NCBI RefSeq assembly: GCF_000195595.1
Contig: NZ_GL882555.1
Span: 1 to 64,000 of the forward strand
Origin: Actinomyces sp. oral taxon 170 str. F0386
GTDB taxonomy: Bacteria; Actinomycetota; Actinomycetes; Actinomycetales; Actinomycetaceae
DNA: 64,000 nt
Direction of reading: 5' to 3'
Position 1 is the stretch's first letter, and each line of letters starts with the position of its first letter. The notes under the pieces were generated by a model. The model did no database searches. It was not told the origin of the DNA and worked only from the letters and a program-made list of their open reading frames with translations. Positions 59,794 through 64,000 of the stretch are shown here, in pieces. The position numbers and the translations under genes were made by a program.

Positions 59794-60783
59794 ATGCGAA
59801 CGTCCTCGGTATCCACTCCCAGAAGTCGTCCGCCCTCTCGGCGGAGAACGGCCCGCCTGTCCGATCTTCTGGTGAGTGGTCCGGTCGTCCTGGACGGAGC
59901 GATGGGGACCGAGCTCGACGCCCGTGGCGTTGACACCCATAACGCACTGTGGTCAGCGCTTGCGCTCACCGCTGCTCCTGAGGCGGTGTATGCCGTCCAC
60001 ACCGACTATCTGGACGCCGGCGCCCGCGTCATCACGACCAACACCTATCAGGCGACCCTCCCCGGACTGCGGCAGGCCGGGCATGACACAGTCGGTGCCA
60101 GAGATGTCATTGCGGCCGGGGCTCGCCTCGCTAACGATGCCGCCCGTTGCTTCGAGAGGGAGCATCCCGAGGAGCCGGTGCTCGTGGCTGGAGGACTTGG
60201 GCCCTACGGCGCCTACCTGGCTGACGGCAGCGAGTACACCGGCGCCTACGACGTCGACGTCTCCGAGGACTCCGGCTTCCAGGAGGTTCACCTGCCTCGC
60301 ATCGAGGTGCTGGTGGGGGAGGGGGTTGACCTGTTCGCCTTGGAGACGCTTCCGCGTCTGAACGAGGCGCAGGCGCTCGTCACCATGGTGAAGGGCCTCT
60401 CTCCTCAGGCCGAGTGCTGGGTCTCCTTCCAGGTGCGGCCCGACGGCGTCCGCCTGGCCGACGGCACTCCGCTGGTCGAGGCGGCGGCCTGGGCTGCCGG
60501 GGAGGAGGCGGTCGTCGCCGTCGGCGTCAACTGCGTGGCCCCCGACGTCGTCGGTCGAGCGCTGCCGGTTCTGCGCGAGGTCACTGCCAAGCCGCTGGTG
60601 GCCTACTCGAACTCAGGCGATAACTACGACCCTGGGACCAAGACGTGGAAGGCCGGAGACGAAGGGGGCGGGTTCACGGCCCTGGCGCCCTCCTGGATCG
60701 CCGCAGGCGTCAGACTCATCGGCGGCTGCTGCCGCACCCGCCCAGCACAGATCCGCGAGATCGCCCACGCTGTCCGTACGTAG
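59794..60783 (+). CDS. mmuM: Homocysteine S-methyltransferase
   Basis: Transfers a methyl group from S-methylmethionine or AdoMet to homocysteine, giving methionine. The 329-aa protein has the zinc-binding Cys residues in GVNCVAP (~Cys249) and GGCCRTRP (~Cys312-313), plus VLDGAMGTELDARG and ETLPRLNEAQA family blocks. The ATG at 59794 was chosen because the next helix run begins there; a longer frame overlaps the permease start. The gap to the divergent permease start is only 49 bases, so both promoters must overlap. Confidence 0.92.
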   Translation: MRTSSVSTPRSRPPSRRRTARLSDLLVSGPVVLDGAMGTELDARGVDTHNALWSALALTAAPEAVYAVHTDYLDAGARVITTNTYQATLPGLRQAGHDTVGARDVIAAGARLANDAARCFEREHPEEPVLVAGGLGPYGAYLADGSEYTGAYDVDVSEDSGFQEVHLPRIEVLVGEGVDLFALETLPRLNEAQALVTMVKGLSPQAECWVSFQVRPDGVRLADGTPLVEAAAWAAGEEAVVAVGVNCVAPDVVGRALPVLREVTAKPLVAYSNSGDNYDPGTKTWKAGDEGGGFTALAPSWIAAGVRLIGGCCRTRPAQIREIAHAVRT

Positions 60784-60835
60784 CCACGAGTTCTCCGACG
60801 CCGACAGCCTGGTGAACTCAGTCCGGAGTCGTCTT

Positions 60836-60871
60836 GCATGCCATTGCTCTAGTGCTAGAGTAATGGCATGC
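60836..60871. promoter_or_regulatory. Palindromic operator overlapping the PadR start codon
   Basis: A 17-base inverted repeat, GCATGCCATTGCTCTAG (60836-60852) and CTAGAGTAATGGCATGC (60855-60871), with two spacer bases and one mismatch. The ATG of the PadR gene at 60863 lies inside the right arm. PadR proteins bind such dyads, so direct autorepression is likely. Confidence 0.75.
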
Positions 60872-61378
60872 GTCTCCGACGCCGACATCGTCGTCCTCTC
60901 GCTCCTTGCTGAGCAGCCGCGCCATGGCTACGACCTCGACCGGGTCATCGAGCAGCGAGGTTACCGCCAGTGGACCTCCTTGGCCTTCTCATCCGTCTAC
61001 TACGTCCTCAAACGCCTGGCGGAACGGGGGCTCGCCGTGCCCGACGAGGGGTCCACGGAGCGTCGCACCGTCTTCCGTGTGACCGGCACCGGGCACAGTG
61101 AGCTGAGCAAGGCCGCCGGTGAGCGTGTTCTCGCCCCGGCTCCACCCACCGCCGGTGTGCTCCCGGCACTCAATGCCTATGCCCGGCTCGATGAACCCGA
61201 GCTCGTGGCCGCCCTCGCGCAGCGTGCCGAGGCACTCCTCGAGAGGCTCGATGAGTTGCGCGGGCTGCGCGCTCAGGTCGATGAGAAGCACGCCCTGGCC
61301 ATCTTCGACTACGAGATCCTGCGTCAGGAAGCGGATCTCGCCTGGACCCGATCCCTTCTCAAGGAGAGCAGACACTGA
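60863..61378 (+). CDS. PadR-family transcriptional regulator
   Basis: Repressor of 171 aa. The winged helix at ~8-85 has VVLSLLAEQPRHGYDLDRVIEQRGY, SVYYVLKRLAERGLAVPDEG and RTVFRVTGTGHSEL; the C-terminal half is helical (QRAEALLERLDELRGLRAQVDEKHALAIFDYEIL), typical of the PadR dimerisation part. The ATG lies within a palindrome, and there is no ribosome binding site, so the message may be leaderless. It overlaps the GyrI-like gene (TGATG), so both are made together and the partner may bind the effector. Confidence 0.88.
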   Translation: MACVSDADIVVLSLLAEQPRHGYDLDRVIEQRGYRQWTSLAFSSVYYVLKRLAERGLAVPDEGSTERRTVFRVTGTGHSELSKAAGERVLAPAPPTAGVLPALNAYARLDEPELVAALAQRAEALLERLDELRGLRAQVDEKHALAIFDYEILRQEADLAWTRSLLKESRH

Positions 61379-62013
61379 TGAGGACTGATATCAAGAAGGA
61401 CCGCAAGGATCTCTACCTGCCGGGAAGAACCGACTTCACCGAGGTGGACGTGCCGGCCATCACCTACCTGGCCATCGACGGTCACGGCGACCCCAACACC
61501 TCGCCGGCCTACGCCATCGCGATCCAGGCCCTGTACGCGGGCGCCTACGCGATCCGCTCCGCCCTCAAGAAGCGCACCGGTGACGACTTCGTCGTCGGTC
61601 CTCTCGAGGGACTGTGGACGAGTGCCGATGACTCCGCCTTCGTCGCCCGCGACAAGGGGGAGTGGGACTGGACCATGATGATCCCTCTGCCCGACGCGGT
61701 CTCATCGCAGGACATCGTCGACGGTCTTGGGCAAGCCGCACGCAAGAAGCCCGAGCTTCCCATCGCCGCTCTCAAGGAGCTCCCACTGAACGAGGGCAGG
61801 TCGCTGCAGATCCTCCACGTGGGCGCCTACGACGACGAGGCCCCCACCCTGGCCCGCCTCCACGACGAGGTCATGCCGAGACTCGGACTCACCTGGAACG
61901 GGCCCCATCACGAGATCTACCTCAGCGACCCCAGGCGCGTGGCGCCGGAGAAGATGAAGACCGTCCTGCGCCAGCCGGTGAGGCCTGTCGCGGACGCCAA
62001 TGAGGCGGGCTAA
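61378..62013 (+). CDS. GyrI-like small-molecule-binding protein
   Basis: Predicted 211-aa protein of the GyrI-like/SRPBCC-type fold. Recognisable blocks are VPAITYLAIDGHGDPNTSPAYAIAIQALYAGAYAIRSALKK, EGLWTSADDS, WTMMIPLPD and YLSDPRRVAPEKMKTVLRQPV. Such proteins bind amphipathic ligands or drugs and are often encoded beside PadR or MerR regulators; some hydrolyse cyclopropanoid genotoxins. No enzymatic residues can be named here. The gene starts in the stop of the PadR gene, and its own stop overlaps the convergent helicase by four bases. Confidence 0.82.
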   Translation: MRTDIKKDRKDLYLPGRTDFTEVDVPAITYLAIDGHGDPNTSPAYAIAIQALYAGAYAIRSALKKRTGDDFVVGPLEGLWTSADDSAFVARDKGEWDWTMMIPLPDAVSSQDIVDGLGQAARKKPELPIAALKELPLNEGRSLQILHVGAYDDEAPTLARLHDEVMPRLGLTWNGPHHEIYLSDPRRVAPEKMKTVLRQPVRPVADANEAG

Positions 62014-64000
62014 CCCTGCTGCGGACCCACGGACAGCAGGTGGATGACCGCGTGCTTGTCCCTGTCGCACTCGGCCAGGTCCACCAGGGCCGTCAAGCGC
62101 CAATCATGGTCGCCGTCGGGGTCCTCCAGGACCTGCGTGGCCAGCCATACCTGCCGTCCGGAGGCCTCCAGGGCCTCGCGCAGGCGCTCGCTGACGCCGG
62201 CAGCGGCCAGAGCCGTCTCGTCAGGAGCCTCATCGAGCGGTGCCAGCGAGATCGCCCGGGCCGAGGTATCCGTGCCGATCCAGTCGTACTCGTCCCAGTA
62301 GCGCCCCAGCACCTCATCCCAACGGTCCTCGCCCCAGCCGGAGGAGGCGTCCAGGCGCCCCAGGGCCTCGACGTCGTCGCGCGCCATGAGCTCCACACGC
62401 CGGAACATCTCCCGTCGTACCGCGACCCGGAAGGCGTGACGGTTGCGGGTGAAGGCGACCGTCCCGTCCTCGTCCGCGCCGAAGGCCCGCTCCACCCCGG
62501 CCGAGTCGTCCGCACCGGGACGGTCGCCCTCCAGCAGGCCGGCGGCCTCACCCGCCCTGCCCGCCTGGGCCTGACCGAGCGCCTCCCACTCGTCGAGCAG
62601 GGAGGAGTCGACGGAGCGCACGAGCGCCCCCAGCCAGTCGATGAGCTCGGTGACCTCGGGTGTGCGGTGCTCCTCGGGCACGACCTGGCGCAGCGCCCGG
62701 TAGGCGTCGGTGAGGTAGCGCAGCACCACGCCCTCGCTGCGTCCCAGGTCGTAGCGGGAGATGAGGTCGGAGAAGGTCATCGCGTTCTCCACCATCTCGC
62801 GCACCACCGACTTCGGTGCCAGCTCGTGCTCGGCGATCCACGGGTTGGTCTGCTTGTACATCTCCAGGGCAGGAGTGAGCAGCTCGGCCAAAGGCTGGGG
62901 CCAGGTGATCTCCTCCAGGGCGGCCATGCGCTCCTCGTAGTCCATGCCCTCGGCCTTCATCGCGGCGATCGCCTCGCCGCGGGCGGCGCGCTGCTGGGCG
63001 TAGAGCAGCGGGCGCGGGTCGTCCAACGTGGCCTCGACGACGCTGACGACGTCGACCGTGTGCTCCGGAGCCTCCGCGTTCAGCAGGTCCATGGCCGCCA
63101 GGGCGAAGGGTGCCAGGGGCTGGTTGAGGGCGAAGTCGGCCGGCAGGTCCACGGCCAGCCGGAGCCGGGGGCGCCCGTCGGCGGCGGCCTGGGCGCTGGA
63201 GACGTGTGTGAGGACGCCCGCCGTGCGCAGGGACAGGTAGATCTCCAAGGCGCGGCGCACGTGCCGGCGCCGCTGGGCCTCGGGCTCGTGGGCGCGCTGA
63301 AGGAGACCCGCCATCGCCGCCACCGGGTCGCCGACGCGCTCCATGAGGTTGAGCACCATGGTGGTGGTGACCTGGAACTGGCTGATCAGTGTCTCCGGGG
63401 CCGCGTCGCGCAGTCGCTCGAAGGTCTTGTCCGTCCAGTTGACGCGCCCCTCAGGGGCCTTCTTGCGCACGATCTTGCGGCGCTTGCGCTCGTCGTCGCC
63501 GGCCTTGGCCAGCGCCTTGGCGTTCTCGATGACGTGCTCGGGGGCCTGGACGACGACGTAGCCGCGGGTGTCGAAGCCCGCGCGCCCCGCCCGCCCGGCG
63601 ATCTGGTGGAACTCGCGCGCGGTGAGGTGGCGCTCCCTGGAGCCGTCGAACTTCACCAGCGAGGTCATGACCACTGAGCGGATCGGTACGTTGATCCCCA
63701 CCCCGAGCGTGTCCGTGCCGCAGATGACGGACAGCAGGCCCTCACGGGCCAGTCGCTCCACCAGCCGCCGGTAGCGCGGCAGCATACCCGCGTGGTGCAC
63801 ACCGATCCCGGCACGCAGCAGCCGTGAGAGCGTGGCCCCGAAGCCACCGCCGAAGCGGAAATCGCCCAACGCCTTCACCACCTCCGCCTTGCGGGACCTG
63901 GGCACCAGGTCCACGCTCAGCAGGGAGGCGGCCCGCTCAACCGCCTCCTTCTGGGAGAAGTGGACGACGTAGACCGGAGCCTTGTCCTGCCCCACCAGAC
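62010..64000 (-). CDS. DEAD/DEAH-box helicase, DUF3516-type, C-terminal part (cut by window edge)
   Basis: The visible ~663 residues cover the second RecA domain and C-terminus of a large Ski2-like RNA helicase: VHHAGMLPRYRRLVERLAREG (motif IV region), CGTDTLGVGINVPIRSVVMTSL (motif V) and QIAGRAGRAGFDTRGYVV (motif VI). These are followed by the long DUF3516-type winged-helix and helical C-terminal region to GPQQG. The first RecA domain with Walker motifs lies beyond position 64000. Members are 800-900 aa in actinobacteria, so about 200 residues are missing. A role in RNA turnover is inferred from family. It converges with the GyrI-like gene. Confidence 0.92.
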   Translation of the reverse strand, partial: LVGQDKAPVYVVHFSQKEAVERAASLLSVDLVPRSRKAEVVKALGDFRFGGGFGATLSRLLRAGIGVHHAGMLPRYRRLVERLAREGLLSVICGTDTLGVGINVPIRSVVMTSLVKFDGSRERHLTAREFHQIAGRAGRAGFDTRGYVVVQAPEHVIENAKALAKAGDDERKRRKIVRKKAPEGRVNWTDKTFERLRDAAPETLISQFQVTTTMVLNLMERVGDPVAAMAGLLQRAHEPEAQRRRHVRRALEIYLSLRTAGVLTHVSSAQAAADGRPRLRLAVDLPADFALNQPLAPFALAAMDLLNAEAPEHTVDVVSVVEATLDDPRPLLYAQQRAARGEAIAAMKAEGMDYEERMAALEEITWPQPLAELLTPALEMYKQTNPWIAEHELAPKSVVREMVENAMTFSDLISRYDLGRSEGVVLRYLTDAYRALRQVVPEEHRTPEVTELIDWLGALVRSVDSSLLDEWEALGQAQAGRAGEAAGLLEGDRPGADDSAGVERAFGADEDGTVAFTRNRHAFRVAVRREMFRRVELMARDDVEALGRLDASSGWGEDRWDEVLGRYWDEYDWIGTDTSARAISLAPLDEAPDETALAAAGVSERLREALEASGRQVWLATQVLEDPDGDHDWRLTALVDLAECDRDKHAVIHLLSVGPQQG

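Noticed and set aside
62040-63677. Long plus-strand open frame (545 codons) antisense to the helicase
   Set aside because: Shadow of a helicase with motifs V and VI; no family features of its own.

Overview
The window is high-GC chromosomal DNA from an oral-type Actinomyces, most likely the A. oris / naeslundii / viscosus group. This rests on the high-GC codon usage, the actinobacterial gene orders (ftsE-ftsX-M23 peptidase-smpB-ssrA; clpS-DUF2017-murI-MBL hydrolase-DUF3054 next to rph-rdgB), a tmRNA tag reading ADNTRTDFALAA, and a large sialic-acid locus. Species assignment is inference; no search was run. I see no CRISPR array, prophage, intact insertion sequence or rRNA operon.

Layout. 1-3.4 kb: the end of a molybdenum region, with a fused molybdate permease-ATPase and a MoeB-rhodanese protein. 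3.8-8.0 kb: an accessory cell-surface stretch with a secreted PKD-like protein coupled to a lipoprotein, a DUF6270-like protein, a glycerol-3-phosphate cytidylyltransferase and a lipoprotein polysaccharide deacetylase. 8.1-14.6 kb: tRNA-His, oligoribonuclease, a membrane Ser/Thr kinase and a convergent FHA-domain ABC exporter, the likely phosphorylation partner. 14.9-19.8 kb: tRNA-Arg, two coupled dynamin-like GTPases, an SSB paralogue and an unknown protein. 20.0-24.2 kb: division and ribosome rescue (ftsE, ftsX, M23 hydrolase, smpB, ssrA).

24.3-40.4 kb is the most distinctive part, a sialic-acid regulon. It holds a FadR/GntR-type regulator, an Opp/Dpp-type ABC transporter with a fused permease-ATPase, a sialidase with no signal peptide, a second (CUT1-type) ABC transporter whose last permease looks frameshifted, and nanA, nanK and nanE. 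nagB lies a little further on, at 43.8 kb. Three related operator-like sequences built on ACGTCAGAC/T lie in front of the binding-protein gene, the Opp permease genes and nanA. The implied route is import of sialic acid or sialylated glycans, internal desialylation, then lyase, ManNAc kinase, epimerase and GlcN-6-P deaminase into fructose-6-phosphate; nagA is not in the window.

40.5-64 kb is mainly core: HU, an ABC-2 exporter pair, nagB, DUF3039 plus a helicase, pncB, clpS, DUF2017, murI, an MBL hydrolase, DUF3054, rdgB, rph, a small monooxygenase-like protein, a SUKH-like protein, tRNA-Leu, bcp, two identical tRNA-Lys genes, an ATP-grasp protein, yccF, divergent S-methylmethionine genes (mmuP/mmuM), a PadR-GyrI-like pair with a palindromic operator, and the C-terminal part of a DUF3516-type helicase cut by the right edge.

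Most gaps are short. Those near or above 300 bases with no gene I can support are 3433-3757, 6271-6745, 11568-11870, 14553-14946, 15020-15324, 31181-31768 and 56581-56876.
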